A stretch of DNA of 64,000 nt from UBA2108 sp002713215 (GTDB taxonomy: Bacteria; Bacteroidota; Bacteroidia; Flavobacteriales_G; Salibacteraceae). Where the stretch lies: NCBI GenBank assembly GCA_937891015.1, contig CALAPY010000063.1, positions 1-64,000 on the forward strand, given 5' to 3'. This document shows, piece by piece, positions 19,174-27,662 of the stretch. How positions within the stretch are numbered: the stretch's first letter is position 1; every line of letters begins with the position of its first letter. The position numbers were made by a program, and so were the translations under genes. The notes under the pieces are model-generated. The model had not been told where the DNA came from and searched no databases. It saw nothing but the letters and a program-made list of their open reading frames with translations.

Positions 19174-19839
19174 TTACATGGTTGCATTGGCCAGGGTTTC
19201 CAGCGCATCACTCAGGATAATTTTTTTACCGCTTTCGTTCATTTTACTCAAGTTGAGCATGGCCTTAGCTACGGTTTTGGCTTCAATTGCCCGATACTTC
19301 TTAAGATTACCCACAAATAAAATATCAAGGGCTGTCATTAGGATTTTTCCAATAAACTCCCCAAATCGGAACTCTTTCCTTTTACCCAATAAAAGAGAAG
19401 GTCTTACTATAAAAACGTTTTCAAGATGGGAGTCATTCATTAAAAAATCCTCTTTCATTCCTTTAACTCGATAATAAAGAGTTTTAGAATGAAGTTTAGC
19501 CCCCATTGAGCTTACCGAAATAAACTTTTTGACCTTTTTCAAGTGAGCAATGGTGGCAAGTTCTACCACATAATTGAAGTCAACTTTTATAAAATTTTCT
19601 TCACTTCCTGCATTTTTAATGGTGGTCCCCAGGCAGTTAAAAAGTACATCAATATTATCCGGTAAATCGTTTTCCGAGATATCGTCATAATTGATAATTA
19701 TTTGATGAAGCTTTTCATGGCTCATGTCTAAATGCTTCCTGACCAATATAAAAAGCATGCCTACATCATCGTCTGACAAACAAAACTGAACGAGTTCTCT
19801 CCCTATTAAACCACTTGCTCCGGCAATAACCACTCTCAT
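19174..19839 (-). CDS. NAD(P)-binding atypical SDR oxidoreductase (TIP30/HTATIP2-like)
   Basis: The 221-residue Rossmann protein starts with the nucleotide-binding motif GASGLIG at residues 7-13. It keeps an SVSSMGA strand and a YRVKGMKE segment with a YxxxK pair, as in extended and atypical short-chain dehydrogenases. Overall it resembles the TIP30/HTATIP2 and YbjT-like groups, whose bacterial substrates are unknown. It is convergent with the upstream T9SS cargo gene and separated by 60 bp from the next gene, ispG, in the same direction; ispG has its own promoter box. Confidence 0.78.
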   Translation of the reverse strand: MRVVIAGASGLIGRELVQFCLSDDDVGMLFILVRKHLDMSHEKLHQIIINYDDISENDLPDNIDVLFNCLGTTIKNAGSEENFIKVDFNYVVELATIAHLKKVKKFISVSSMGAKLHSKTLYYRVKGMKEDFLMNDSHLENVFIVRPSLLLGKRKEFRFGEFIGKILMTALDILFVGNLKKYRAIEAKTVAKAMLNLSKMNESGKKIILSDALETLANATM

Positions 19840-19899
19840 AATTACGAAGTTACGACATAATAGGCATTACCATGTCATTGTTAAGATGATTGATGTCAG

Positions 19900-21834
19900 T
19901 TATTTAGGATCGACCCAATCGCCGTGAGTTTTAATCAACTCAATGAGTTCATCAACGGCGTTGGCTTCAGGTACATTTCGTTGCACCACCTGTTTTTCCT
20001 TGTAGAGCGATATTTTGCCTACACCGGTTCCTACGTAACCATAATCTGCGTCAGCCATTTCTCCAGGTCCGTTGACAATGCAACCCATAATGCCAATCTT
20101 AACTCCTTTCAAATGTTCGGTACGCTTTCTTATTTTGGCAGTTACTTCCTGCAGGTCAAAAAGCGTTCTTCCACAGCTGGGACAAGAGATATACTCTGTC
20201 TTGGAAATTCGTGTTCTCGTAGCCTGTAAAACCCCAAATGCCGTTTGATTTATAGCTTGATCAGGACCACAATTTTCCGCCGCTATAAATATGCCATCTC
20301 CTAGTCCGTCGACCAATAATCCACCTATATCCGTAGAGCTAAACAGCTGCAGTTGATCTGCTGAAAGGTAGCCATAAGCTCTTCCTATAATCACAGGTAC
20401 CGTGCAACTAGCGTTCATTAAATCAATAAACATCCGGCGTTGTTCTGCAAGTCCATGTTTGTTGTAAGTATCGATAAATAAAACAGCCGTTGAATCGTGT
20501 TGCAGTTTTTCAATAAGATCTGTACTCAAGTCCGGTAAACAGGCATATATAAAGTTGATTTCCTCAGAACATTCCATGGTGTTGGTCAAATATTGGGAGG
20601 CCCTTATAAATGGATAGTGTCTTGCCTTATCCCGGTTGGATAGCCAGATGCTGTGGTTTTGAATAATACTTAACGATCCCGGTATTTCAAAATTTATGTT
20701 TTGGTCATTAATAAAGAGGTAATCAACCGCCTGGTCGGTCAAGTTCCACTTATCATTTTTTACAGAATAATTATACCCAAAAGCAAAAAGGCTTGATGGT
20801 TTAATCTCCTTTTTTAAGGACAAGTCGGCGATAACAACCGGATGATTATGGTCTCCAATATTTTTTATTGCTCTTGTTTTTCTTCTTTCAAAATCAAAAA
20901 CGTGAAGTGGATTGTCAGTAACCTTTGGTATGGGCCTGTGGTTTTCTCTCCCATTATATCGTTTTACAAGTTCCTGGGCCACGGGAATTTCGGCTTCAGG
21001 CTCTTCCGTCAGAGATACACGCACCGTATCACCCAATCCATCTTCCAGGAGCGCACCAATACCAACGGCCGATTTTATTCTTCCATCTTCCCCTTCACCG
21101 GCCTCCGTAACGCCAAGGTGCAACGGGTAATTCATATTTTCTTTAAGCATGTGATTCACCAGTAACCGATAGGCTTCAATCATCACCTTGGGATTGGATG
21201 CCTTCATGCTTAACACAATATTGAAATAGTTTTCTTCTTCGCAGATTCTAAGAAACTCCATGGCAGATTCTACCATACCTAGAGGAGTATCTCCATACCT
21301 GCTCATTATGCGGTCGGAAAGAGAACCATGGTTGGTCCCAATTCTCATTGCTGTTCCATGTTCCTTGCAGATCCTAACCAATGGAACAAAGCGTTTCTTT
21401 ATCCTTTCCAGCTCTAAATCATAAGACTCATCAGTATATTCAATCTCCTCGAACTTCTTTTTGTCGGCATAATTTCCCGGGTTGATTCGAACCTTTTCTA
21501 CAATTCGTGCCGCAATTTCAGCTGCATTAGGGGTAAAATGAATATCTGCTACAAGAGGAGTGTTATAGCCTCTTTTATGCAATTCGTCCTTTATATTTTG
21601 CAGGTTTTCCGCTTCCTTTTTACTCGGTGCCGTAATTCTTACCAACTCGCAACCAGCATCAATCATTCTTATGGATTGTTCAACCGTAAGCTTGGTATCC
21701 ATCGTATCGGTGGTAGTCATAGACTGAATTACAATCGGATGATTTCCGCCAATTTTGAGATCTCCCACAGAAACAACACGAGTTTTAAATCGTTGATATT
21801 CAGTAAGGCTTACACAATATTTACCACTTTCCAT
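19900..21834 (-). CDS. ispG: 4-hydroxy-3-methylbut-2-en-1-yl diphosphate synthase (long form)
   Basis: IspG (GcpE) reduces 2-C-methyl-erythritol 2,4-cyclodiphosphate to HMBPP in the MEP isoprenoid pathway. The N-terminal TIM barrel (~1-300) contains SIRMIDAGCELVRIT and HLGVTEAGEGEDGRIKSA. The C-terminal [4Fe-4S] domain carries CPSCGRTLFD and MGCIVNGPGEMADADYG, giving the three cysteine ligands. At 644 residues it is much longer than the ~370-residue E. coli enzyme, because a ~250-residue domain sits between the two (residues ~305-545). This is the three-domain form known from plants, Chlamydia and Bacteroidota. The start ATG is 18 bp from a TACATTTG box. Confidence 0.95.
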   Translation of the reverse strand: MESGKYCVSLTEYQRFKTRVVSVGDLKIGGNHPIVIQSMTTTDTMDTKLTVEQSIRMIDAGCELVRITAPSKKEAENLQNIKDELHKRGYNTPLVADIHFTPNAAEIAARIVEKVRINPGNYADKKKFEEIEYTDESYDLELERIKKRFVPLVRICKEHGTAMRIGTNHGSLSDRIMSRYGDTPLGMVESAMEFLRICEEENYFNIVLSMKASNPKVMIEAYRLLVNHMLKENMNYPLHLGVTEAGEGEDGRIKSAVGIGALLEDGLGDTVRVSLTEEPEAEIPVAQELVKRYNGRENHRPIPKVTDNPLHVFDFERRKTRAIKNIGDHNHPVVIADLSLKKEIKPSSLFAFGYNYSVKNDKWNLTDQAVDYLFINDQNINFEIPGSLSIIQNHSIWLSNRDKARHYPFIRASQYLTNTMECSEEINFIYACLPDLSTDLIEKLQHDSTAVLFIDTYNKHGLAEQRRMFIDLMNASCTVPVIIGRAYGYLSADQLQLFSSTDIGGLLVDGLGDGIFIAAENCGPDQAINQTAFGVLQATRTRISKTEYISCPSCGRTLFDLQEVTAKIRKRTEHLKGVKIGIMGCIVNGPGEMADADYGYVGTGVGKISLYKEKQVVQRNVPEANAVDELIELIKTHGDWVDPK

Positions 21835-21851
21835 TTTCTAAGAATCTGGCG

Positions 21852-21859
21852 CAAATGTA
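21852..21859 (-). promoter_or_regulatory. Probable -7 box for ispG
   Basis: The minus strand reads TACATTTG, a perfect TAnnTTTG match, 18 bp before the ispG start, followed by GCGCC as in several other promoters of this window. Confidence 0.6.
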
Positions 21860-21902
21860 ATTTTAATGTAAGCGTGGAATTGCCAAAATATCAAAAATGG
21901 GG

Positions 21903-23168
21903 TTAGTCATTTTTTGGTTTAAGTATTCCAAAACGGGTGAGGTACTTTACGGTCATCGGTCTCAGTGACCCGGCGTAGAGTTCGGTTAGATCACCTGAAA
22001 TCAAGATGGCCGCAAAAAGCAAGGACAAGTGAACCTTTACATGAAAATCCAGCATAAGGATAACGATTAAATACATAAAAATCATTACTTCCACTAGTTG
22101 TAAAGTCTTGGTAATCAAATCATAGTACATTTTTTTTCGTTCCGCAACAAAAAGAAAAAGTGAAACATTCAGGTAAGTAAGTATCACTATGATGAGGTAG
22201 GTTCCCCAATCGGGGAGCTGGCTAATATAGTTGCCATGTAAAATCATTGAAATAATGTTGGCATGAACCACAACCCCGTAGGTATCGGGATACGACCGTC
22301 CTGCAACCCTATGATTTTGTGGGGTGTAGAATATATCTACTAAATCTCGCTGTCCCAAAGTTGGACCAATGTATCCCATTAAGACGATTTTTCCCTTAAT
22401 GAAACTCAGGTCATATTTTTCATTTAGAACGTCATCGTAATCCAGCGCATAAAATTTGTCGTAATGTCCTCTCCAATTGATAACTTCCTTATCATAACTC
22501 CTTTTCATCAACTGGTCGTAGGCTTCCGGGTCATAAATCTTTACAATGCTTGCGGAGAAATTAGGATAGCCGGTATCGTTTTGACAAATGGTAGGATGAA
22601 ACTCTTTCACTGTTCGATAACCTTCTCCTTCGTTGGAAGCAATTACATTGGCAAACCCATTAACTGCATGTTCGTTGAACATAGGATTTGAAAATGATAC
22701 GGAATCGAAGCAGTTGGTTTCCTGATTCTCTTTTTCCAATCCGCTCACCAATACAAGGTTCTCTACCTGGGAAAAGGCAAATGCCAATGGAAAATCCTGA
22801 GCTGGGCCTTTTTCTTTTCTAAAAAAGGCATCAATTGCGATTACCTTAGGCTTATATTTGTTAAGTATGTCAATTTGTTGCGCAATTTCAGCGCGGGATA
22901 GGTTTTGAATATTAACCAGAACGATATTGGTATCAGCATCTTGTTTTTTCCGGACCGATTTCTTTTCAATATCATGACCTCCTGTATTTACATTTTTTTT
23001 GTCAACTTCAGGAAGAGTAAAAACAAAATCCGATAACTCAAAATCCTCAAAAGCCTTTGCCAGTGGGTCAAAAATGTCTGATTGTATAGGGATGTTGGTG
23101 AAAACTCCTATAACGGCAGCTATGTACAAAGTACAAAACAGGCTGTCCCAGTTAAAAATGTATTTCAT
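21903..23168 (-). CDS. CHASE2 domain membrane protein without an output domain
   Basis: The 421-residue protein has an N-terminal membrane segment (~8-25), a large extracytoplasmic region (~70-310) with the CHASE2 features VLVNIQNLSRAEIAQQ, KPKVIAIDAFF and GKIVLMGYIG, and three C-terminal membrane helices (~325-400). CHASE2 is an extracellular sensory domain that normally sits before a kinase, cyclase or diguanylate cyclase; here the chain ends ~20 residues after the last helix, with no effector. It may signal through a partner protein. It diverges from the secreted FecR/TPR-like protein at 23321, a pairing that suggests a shared envelope function. Confidence 0.82.
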   Translation of the reverse strand: MKYIFNWDSLFCTLYIAAVIGVFTNIPIQSDIFDPLAKAFEDFELSDFVFTLPEVDKKNVNTGGHDIEKKSVRKKQDADTNIVLVNIQNLSRAEIAQQIDILNKYKPKVIAIDAFFRKEKGPAQDFPLAFAFSQVENLVLVSGLEKENQETNCFDSVSFSNPMFNEHAVNGFANVIASNEGEGYRTVKEFHPTICQNDTGYPNFSASIVKIYDPEAYDQLMKRSYDKEVINWRGHYDKFYALDYDDVLNEKYDLSFIKGKIVLMGYIGPTLGQRDLVDIFYTPQNHRVAGRSYPDTYGVVVHANIISMILHGNYISQLPDWGTYLIIVILTYLNVSLFLFVAERKKMYYDLITKTLQLVEVMIFMYLIVILMLDFHVKVHLSLLFAAILISGDLTELYAGSLRPMTVKYLTRFGILKPKND

Positions 23169-23292
23169 TTTATATCATTAATTTCCAAACTAAAATAACT
23201 GAATTGCGTTAGTAAAAATGGGAATTAATTAAAATGTCTTAAGTTGCTGGTAGTGAGGTGAAAATACACTATCTTAGTTGTTAAGATATTAG

Positions 23293-23300
23293 TATCTTTG
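23293..23300 (+). promoter_or_regulatory. Probable -7 box for the FecR/TPR-like gene
   Basis: TATCTTTG (TAnnTTTG) lies 20 bp before the ATG at 23321. Confidence 0.5.
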
Positions 23301-23320
23301 TCACGTTAAATTTTAACACC

Positions 23321-24211
23321 ATGAAAACAAAACTATTATCTATGTTGATCGGGTTGTTGGTTGGTATAACCGCAGCTGCCCAAGGCACGTTTAAAGTATT
23401 GTCGGCTAAAGGAGAAAATGCTATGCAGAAGGGTAGCGAATATGTCCCTCTCGGGCCTGGTTCGCAGCTTCCGGAAAATTCAAAAATAATGCTTGGAGAG
23501 AATGGAGTCGTGGAATTAACCAATTCGAGCAATAAAACAATTACCCTGAATAAACCGGGCATTTATACCATGGATGATCTTGCAGGTGATTTTAAAGCCG
23601 ATAATTCGAGTTTGACACAACGCTATTTGGAGTATGTCTTTAATGAAATGACATCCAGTGGTCCAAGTTCAAACCTAGCCATTACAGGTTCGGTTGAAAG
23701 ATCGCTCAGTGATGCTGCAATAAGCATTTTTTCACCGGAAAGTACTTACATAATGAGTAAGGAAACTACTTTTATGTGGGAAGCCAAAAATCCAAGTTCT
23801 TCGTACAAGGTGATTGTAAAGAATCTTTTTGACGAAGAGGTTATTACAACCGTAGTAGAAGGAAACTCGGCTAATGTCGATCTTTCTAAAATTGAATTTG
23901 AAGAAGATGCGATTTATAAGCTAAGTGTTGAAGATCCGTCTAACCCCTCTAATAAATCAGGTGAATTGATTCTTCGAATTCCATCCAATGAAGAAGTTAG
24001 CACTATCAATAAAGATTTGAGTGAAATTGAAAAAGATGGGGACGACAGTTCTGCTATTTACCATGTAGTTATGGCTAAGTTTTGTAAAGTAAATGGTTTG
24101 TATGTAGATGCCGTTTCACATTACGAAAAAGCCATTGCACTTGCTCCGGAGTCTGACATGTTCAAACTGGAATACGATGCCTTCTTAAAAGAGGCAGGAG
24201 TAAAAAAATAA
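23321..24211 (+). CDS. Secreted FecR-like / TPR protein
   Basis: The 296-residue protein has a signal peptide (1-20, ending ITAAAQ). Residues ~24-90 form a short beta domain (FKVLSAKGENAMQKGSEYVPL, then GENGVVELTNSSNKT) resembling the FecR fold. A central beta region (~125-215) follows, then a helical C-terminus (~225-290) containing at least one tetratricopeptide-like pair (KVNGLYVDAVSHYEKAIALAP). FecR-like domains next to CHASE2 proteins are known from other bacteria; here the CHASE2 gene is the divergent neighbour. The molecular function is not established. A strong bidirectional terminator follows. Confidence 0.65.
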   Translation: MKTKLLSMLIGLLVGITAAAQGTFKVLSAKGENAMQKGSEYVPLGPGSQLPENSKIMLGENGVVELTNSSNKTITLNKPGIYTMDDLAGDFKADNSSLTQRYLEYVFNEMTSSGPSSNLAITGSVERSLSDAAISIFSPESTYIMSKETTFMWEAKNPSSSYKVIVKNLFDEEVITTVVEGNSANVDLSKIEFEEDAIYKLSVEDPSNPSNKSGELILRIPSNEEVSTINKDLSEIEKDGDDSSAIYHVVMAKFCKVNGLYVDAVSHYEKAIALAPESDMFKLEYDAFLKEAGVKK

Positions 24212-24232
24212 AAGACTTTTATATTTTGAATT

Positions 24233-24266
24233 AAACCCCTTTGATGTTCAATCTTAGGGGTTTTTT
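24233..24266. terminator. Bidirectional intrinsic terminator
   Basis: The stem AAACCCCT/AGGGGTTT has a 15-base loop and is followed by a T-run on the plus strand. The A-rich left flank gives a weaker minus-strand T-run. It separates the plus-strand FecR-like gene from the convergent LD-carboxypeptidase gene, whose stop codon overlaps its edge. Confidence 0.8.
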
Positions 24267-25164
24267 ATTTTAAGATGGTTTCGTTGTTTGAAACGATCAA
24301 CTCGTATTCCATTCCATTCAGCAATGGCAGATTTAGCGCTACATGTCCTATGGGAAAATCAAAGGCCATCGGGAAGTTGTAACCTTTAAAGTGCTCGTTT
24401 ATAAGCTCGTTTATATCCACTCCAAACCAAGCCGATACATCCGTAATATCAGTAAACCCCCCTACAATTAAACCGGCAAGCCTGTCTAGCGATCCAGACT
24501 TCTTGAGCTGATAGAACAGCCGGTCTAAATAGTACATTTCTTCAAATAGGTCTTCAATAAAAAGAATTTTGTGATCCAGGTTTGTAAAACTATTTGTACC
24601 AATTAAGGAGCATAATACTGAGAAATTTCCCCCTATTAGTTTCCCCCGGGCAATTCCTTGTCGATTTAACTTATGAGCTTTTAATTTTATGGTTTTATCC
24701 TTTCCAAAAAGAGTATCCAGAAGTCGACTAGTAGATTGTCGGTTTAGTTTGGAATCGATCATGTTTAGAGGCATGCTCCCGTGGCAGGAAACAATGTTGT
24801 AGTTGGAGCTCACGTGTTGATGAAATATGGTTATGTCGCTGTAGCCAACCAACCATTTGGGGCGCCGGACGAATGTTGTAAAATCCAGTTTATCAATGAT
24901 GCGAACCGATCCGTATCCCCCACGCGAAAAGAATATGGCTTTAATATCCGGGTTGTCCAAAACCTGTTGTACATCTTCCAACCGCTGTTGATCGGTTCCA
25001 GCAAACCTATTCCACTGGCTAAATACGTGCTTTCCCAACTCTACAATTAGTCCCCTCTTCTCAAATTCTTGAATGGCATATGCAATTTCTTTCTCCTGAA
25101 TTATTTTAGCAGGACTCACAATCGAAATTTTGTCGCCGGGATTTAAATAAGGTGGAATAATCAT
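24265..25164 (-). CDS. LD-carboxypeptidase (peptidase family S66)
   Basis: This 299-residue enzyme cleaves the terminal D-alanine from the L,D bond of murein tetrapeptides during peptidoglycan recycling. Family motifs are FFSRGGYGSVRI, the nucleophile Ser109 in LVGYSD, the glutamate in LFIEDLFEE and the histidine in IGHVALNLPL near the C-terminus, together giving the Ser-Glu-His triad of LdcA. There is no signal peptide, so the enzyme is cytoplasmic, as for LdcA. The gene diverges from metG with ~57 bp between the start codons. Confidence 0.9.
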   Translation of the reverse strand: MIIPPYLNPGDKISIVSPAKIIQEKEIAYAIQEFEKRGLIVELGKHVFSQWNRFAGTDQQRLEDVQQVLDNPDIKAIFFSRGGYGSVRIIDKLDFTTFVRRPKWLVGYSDITIFHQHVSSNYNIVSCHGSMPLNMIDSKLNRQSTSRLLDTLFGKDKTIKLKAHKLNRQGIARGKLIGGNFSVLCSLIGTNSFTNLDHKILFIEDLFEEMYYLDRLFYQLKKSGSLDRLAGLIVGGFTDITDVSAWFGVDINELINEHFKGYNFPMAFDFPIGHVALNLPLLNGMEYELIVSNNETILK

Positions 25165-25175
25165 CGCTTAAAAAT

Positions 25176-25183
25176 TATCTTTG
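25176..25183 (+). promoter_or_regulatory. Probable -7 box for metG
   Basis: TATCTTTG followed by GCGGCC, a TAnnTTTG match, 39 bp before the metG ATG. Confidence 0.55.
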
Positions 25184-25221
25184 CGGCCGTTTTGACCCTG
25201 GGGTAAAATTAGAAAAATAGC

Positions 25222-27246
25222 ATGACTAAAAGCTTTAAAAGACATCTGGTAACTTCGGCACTTCCTTATGCAAATGGGCCATTGCATTTGGGGCATTTGG
25301 CTGGTGCTTATTTGCCAGCCGACATATATGTTCGATACCTGAAGTCCAGGGGTGAAAATGTTGCCTTTATATGTGGTTCGGATGAGCATGGGGCCGCCAT
25401 TACCCTTCGTGCAAAAAAAGAAGGTAAAAGCCCCCAGGAAATAGTAGATAACTACCATCACATTAACAAAAAGGCATTTGAAGATTTTGGAATTAATTTC
25501 GATTATTATGACCGAACCTCTTCAAAGACCCATCATGAAACAGCACAAGACTTTTTTAAGACCCTGGATACCAAAGGTTGTTTTGATGTTCAAAAAACCG
25601 AGCAATACTTTGATGAAGAAAATCAGCAGTTTTTAGCGGACCGCTATATAAGCGGGGAATGCCCCAACTGCCATTCTGATAGAGCTTATGGAGACCAGTG
25701 TGAAAACTGTGGAACCGCTTTAAGTCCAAAGGAATTAATTAATCCAAAATCTACCATCAGCGGAAATTCACCGGTTCTAAAAGAGACTTCTCATTGGTTT
25801 TTGCCGATGGAAAAGGAAGCCGATTGGTTAAAAGAGTGGATTGTAAATGGTGTTTTGGATGGTAAACAGCATCACAGTTCAAAAGAGTGGCGAAAGCATG
25901 TGGTAGGTCAATGCTTGTCGTGGATTGATGGAGGATTGCATTCCAGAGCTATGACCAGGGACCTGGATTGGGGGGTAAAAGTTCCCGCTGCGGGAGCTGA
26001 TGGTAAGGTACTATATGTATGGTTAGATGCCCCCATTGGATATATTTCAGCGACAAAAAAATGGGCAGAAGGTAAAGACAATCCCTGGGAAGATTATTGG
26101 AAATCCGAAGATACCGCCCTTGTGCATTTTATTGGGAAAGACAACATAGTTTTTCACTGCATAATTTTTCCAATTCTCTTGAAGCTACACGGTGGATATA
26201 ATCTACCTGTTAATGTTCCGGCAAATCAATTTCTGAATTTAGAAGGGGACAAGATTTCTACCAGTAGAAACTGGGCCGTATGGTTGCATGAATACTTGGA
26301 AGATCTTCCTGGTCGACAAGATGAGCTTCGATACGTTCTAACTTCAATAGCCCCGGAAAGCAAGGATAGCGAGTTTACCTGGAAGGATTACCAGGCTCGG
26401 GTAAATAATGAGCTGGTTGCTATTTTGGGGAATTTTGTAAATCGGGTAATTGTTTTAACCAATAAGTATTACGATGGGCAAGTACCTGAAGTAAAAAACC
26501 TGGAAAGTATTGATGAACAGGTTTTAAATCAGGTTGAGAGTCATGAGAGGCTGGTGGGCGAGAAGTTGTTGAGCTTTAAATTTAGGGAAGCTCAGGCTGA
26601 AGCTATGAACATTGCCCGGGCTGGAAATAAATACCTGGCCGATGAAGAACCCTGGAAAAAGATAAAAACTGACCCGGAACGAACGAAAACCATTATGGCG
26701 GTTGCCATTCAGATATGTAAGAAACTCGAACAGGTATTTGTACCTTTTTTGCCAGAGACGTCCGATTCGTTGAATAAGATGTTTGGAAATTCAGACATGG
26801 TGGTTCAAGGCAATTTGCTTTTTCAGAAGGTAGAAGACAATATTATTCAGCAACAAATAGATAAGCTAAAACAACAACAAATGCTCCAGGCTACAGAAAA
26901 ATCTACAACTCCACAGAAGGAGAATATTTCTTTCGATGAGTTTGTAAAAATGGATATCCGAGTAGGGACCATTTTAGAAGCAGAAAAGGTTCCTAAGGCG
27001 GACAAATTACTGAAATTAATTGTGGATACCGGAATTGATAAGAGAACAGTTGTATCCGGTATTGCTGAGCATTATACGGCGGAAGAAATTATTGGTAAAA
27101 AAGTGAGCGTTCTGCTTAATTTAGCGCCCCGGAAAATTCGAGGCGTTGAGTCTCAGGGAATGATTTTAATGGCAGAAAATCAGGAAGGAAAATTAGCTTT
27201 TGTTTCACCAGAGAAAGAAATGGATTCCGGTTCGGAAATAAGATAG
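25222..27246 (+). CDS. metG: Methionyl-tRNA synthetase with C-terminal tRNA-binding domain
   Basis: The 674-residue class I synthetase charges tRNA-Met. The HIGH motif appears as HLGH (residues ~21-24), a zinc knuckle as CPNCH...CENCG (~residues 149-173), and KMSKS as KISTS near residue 345. The anticodon-binding helical domain follows. The last ~110 residues (from FVKMDIRVGTILEAEKVPKA) are a Trbp111-type OB-fold that strengthens tRNA binding and dimerises. The total length matches two-domain bacterial MetRS. It is the last core gene before the accessory island that begins at the tRNA-Arg locus. Confidence 0.96.
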   Translation: MTKSFKRHLVTSALPYANGPLHLGHLAGAYLPADIYVRYLKSRGENVAFICGSDEHGAAITLRAKKEGKSPQEIVDNYHHINKKAFEDFGINFDYYDRTSSKTHHETAQDFFKTLDTKGCFDVQKTEQYFDEENQQFLADRYISGECPNCHSDRAYGDQCENCGTALSPKELINPKSTISGNSPVLKETSHWFLPMEKEADWLKEWIVNGVLDGKQHHSSKEWRKHVVGQCLSWIDGGLHSRAMTRDLDWGVKVPAAGADGKVLYVWLDAPIGYISATKKWAEGKDNPWEDYWKSEDTALVHFIGKDNIVFHCIIFPILLKLHGGYNLPVNVPANQFLNLEGDKISTSRNWAVWLHEYLEDLPGRQDELRYVLTSIAPESKDSEFTWKDYQARVNNELVAILGNFVNRVIVLTNKYYDGQVPEVKNLESIDEQVLNQVESHERLVGEKLLSFKFREAQAEAMNIARAGNKYLADEEPWKKIKTDPERTKTIMAVAIQICKKLEQVFVPFLPETSDSLNKMFGNSDMVVQGNLLFQKVEDNIIQQQIDKLKQQQMLQATEKSTTPQKENISFDEFVKMDIRVGTILEAEKVPKADKLLKLIVDTGIDKRTVVSGIAEHYTAEEIIGKKVSVLLNLAPRKIRGVESQGMILMAENQEGKLAFVSPEKEMDSGSEIR

Positions 27247-27285
27247 AAGGTACATATTCTTTGAAGCTTGTCAGTTGCTTTAAAT

Positions 27286-27331
27286 GCCCCCATAGTTCAA
27301 TGGATACCTGCCTGCCGGCAGGCAGGGAATA
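27286..27331 (+). pseudogene. 5' fragment of tRNA-Arg split by a 20-bp palindrome
   Basis: Bases 27286-27306 are identical to the first 21 bases of the intact tRNA-Arg gene at 27582, with four upstream bases also shared. They are followed by the palindrome at 27307-27326. The next five bases, GAATA, are exactly the continuation of the tRNA sequence. So a 26-nt copy of the tRNA 5' end (acceptor and D arm) is present, interrupted in the D arm by the palindrome, and cannot make a tRNA. Confidence 0.88.
27307..27326. repeat. Perfect 20-bp GC-rich palindrome (CCTGCCTGCCGGCAGGCAGG)
   Basis: The sequence equals its own reverse complement and is 80% G+C in a ~40% G+C context. As far as I recall, the same CCTGCC/GGCAGG palindrome recurs as a dispersed element in many Bacteroidota genomes. 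Here it splits the truncated tRNA copy exactly between GGATA and GAATA. Confidence 0.85.
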
Positions 27332-27338
27332 CTAAGAG

Positions 27339-27608
27339 ATGCATTACATATATGCCATAAAGAGTGAAAAAGACGGACGAATCTATGTTGGTATGAGCAT
27401 GGATTACCAAAAGAGAGTGATTGAGCACAATTCAGGTAAGACAAAGTCAACCAAGGGATATCTTCCTTGGAAGCTAATTTATGTCGAAAGAGTATTGACA
27501 AGAATCGAAGCACGTACTCGTGAAAAATTTCTTAAAGCAGGAAGTGGTAAAGAATTTTTAAAGGGACTAGATTTGCAAAATGCCCCCATAGTTCAATGGA
27601 TAGAATAG
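27339..27608 (+). CDS. GIY-YIG nuclease whose 3' end lies inside tRNA-Arg
   Basis: The 89-residue protein is a single GIY-YIG domain of the UPF0213/UvrC-like type: YIY at residues 3-5, YVG at 15-17, the catalytic Arg in KRVIEHNSG and the metal-binding Glu in RIEARTREK. Small single-domain members nick DNA or are of unknown role. Codons 82-90, including the stop TAG, are read from the first 27 bases of the functional tRNA-Arg gene; codon 82 begins exactly at tRNA base 1. A truncated copy of the same tRNA 5' end lies just upstream, so the gene is bracketed by direct repeats of its target. It was probably inserted as a mobile unit that rebuilds the tRNA. Confidence 0.88.
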   Translation: MHYIYAIKSEKDGRIYVGMSMDYQKRVIEHNSGKTKSTKGYLPWKLIYVERVLTRIEARTREKFLKAGSGKEFLKGLDLQNAPIVQWIE

Positions 27609-27653
27609 AAGTTTCCTAAACTTTAGATGCAAGTTCGATTCTTGCTGGGGGTA
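27582..27653 (+). tRNA. tRNA-Arg (anticodon CCT)
   Basis: The 72 bases fold into a full cloverleaf: acceptor GCCCCCA/TGGGGGT, D arm GTTC...GAAT, anticodon stem GAAGT/ACTTT with loop TTCCTAA (anticodon CCT, reading AGG), T arm GCAAG-TTCGATT-CTTGC, and discriminator A. The CCA end is not encoded. A terminator hairpin follows 10 bases later. The 5' 27 bases also encode the C-terminus of the upstream GIY-YIG gene. Confidence 0.93.
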
Positions 27654-27662
27654 CTTGTTAGG

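Noticed and set aside
20842..21165. Plus-strand frames of 60-107 codons opposite ispG
   Set aside because: All lie antisense to a well-supported conserved enzyme and have no family features.
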